DNA from: Opitutaceae bacterium
GTDB lineage: Bacteria > Verrucomicrobiota > Verrucomicrobiia > Opitutales > Opitutaceae
Direction of reading: 5' to 3'
NCBI GenBank assembly: GCA_016711225.1
Contig: JADJTK010000026.1
Span: 1-64,000, forward strand
DNA length: 64,000 nucleotides
The notes under the pieces are model-generated. The model did not search any database and was not told the DNA's origin. It was given only the letters and a program-made list of their open reading frames with translations. A program made the position numbers and the translations under genes. Each line of letters starts with the position of its first letter. Position 1 is the first letter of the stretch. Below are positions 63,733 to 64,000 of this stretch, one piece after another.

Positions 63733-64000
63733 GGCAGTGCAAATTAGGTTGTTGGAGTTGCGAAAGAGAGCGAAGAAACCCCTCGAAAAAAGGGGTGGCA
63801 ACCCAATTCTCAGAGACGGAGGGAAACCCCTCGTGCCGCCCCCGGAGGATTGCGGCGGGCAACGGGCAACTCCTCCATCAAGGGGCGGCGGCGAAACAGC
63901 CCCGCCAGCGGGGCCGACTCGCAGCCACGAGCCAGAACCGGAATCGCCCGGCCTCCCCCCCGGTTGCGCCGCGCGGAATGGCCCAGCGGGCGGCGCACTC
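63733..64000. other. Upstream region at window edge
   Basis: No gene supported in the last 268 bases. It should hold the promoter of the phosphofructokinase gene, but no boxes are clear. Confidence 0.4.

Overview
The window is a GC-rich chromosomal segment that looks like a verrucomicrobial genome of the Opitutaceae type. The pointers are a very long TonB-dependent receptor with an alanine-rich leader ending in a VVVLSPFEV segment, a PEP-CTERM surface protein, an oleC-oleD pair, lipid A/KDO genes, pyrophosphate-type phosphofructokinase, and several families of intergenic palindromes. This assignment is inference from gene content; there is no rRNA marker. I saw no rRNA, tRNA, CRISPR array, prophage or complete insertion sequence.

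Layout. 1-10 kb: a truncated TonB receptor, LysM lipoprotein, kdsD, yjbQ, an ECF sigma/membrane-partner pair, a polyprenyl diphosphate synthase and a CPBP protease. 10-17 kb: a Tat-exported DUF362 protein, a methyltransferase, oleC and a frameshifted oleD, then a TPR protein and an M50 protease. 17-24 kb: a frameshifted nitroreductase, an ABC exporter and a large hybrid histidine kinase. 24-31 kb: RNase D and a histone-deacetylase-like enzyme, queC-queE, rsmE, an amber-interrupted kdsA and an epimerase. 31-45 kb: a ricin-type lectin, lysA, a cytochrome-containing protein, GH5, holA, a sugar-binding protein, GH3, an iron-type alcohol dehydrogenase and a CDF exporter. 45-54 kb: an OPT transporter remnant, small secreted proteins, a MerR regulator beside a stand-alone copy of its C-terminal domain, and a three-gene signalling block. 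54-64 kb: an M13 peptidase, a second ECF sigma module, a PEP-CTERM lectin with an internal amber codon, an L,D-transpeptidase and PPi-phosphofructokinase.

How genes work together. kdsD and kdsA feed KDO synthesis. queC and queE act in queuosine/preQ0 synthesis. The GH3, GH5, sugar-binding and TonB proteins suit a polysaccharide degrader. The kinase at 49-50.5 kb, the repeat-built exported protein next to it and the NtrC-type regulator at 52.4-53.9 kb look like one circuit, with a sigma-54-like promoter upstream of the exported protein.

The most unusual feature is oleC. Its reading frame carries two palindromic elements of about 118 bp, each inserted without breaking the frame, and a 75-bp copy of its own 5' end lies about 1 kb upstream on the far side of the methyltransferase. 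Two single-base frameshifts (oleD, nitroreductase), two in-frame TAG codons (kdsA, lectin) and one decayed transporter suggest either real gene decay or assembly errors; raw reads would separate these.
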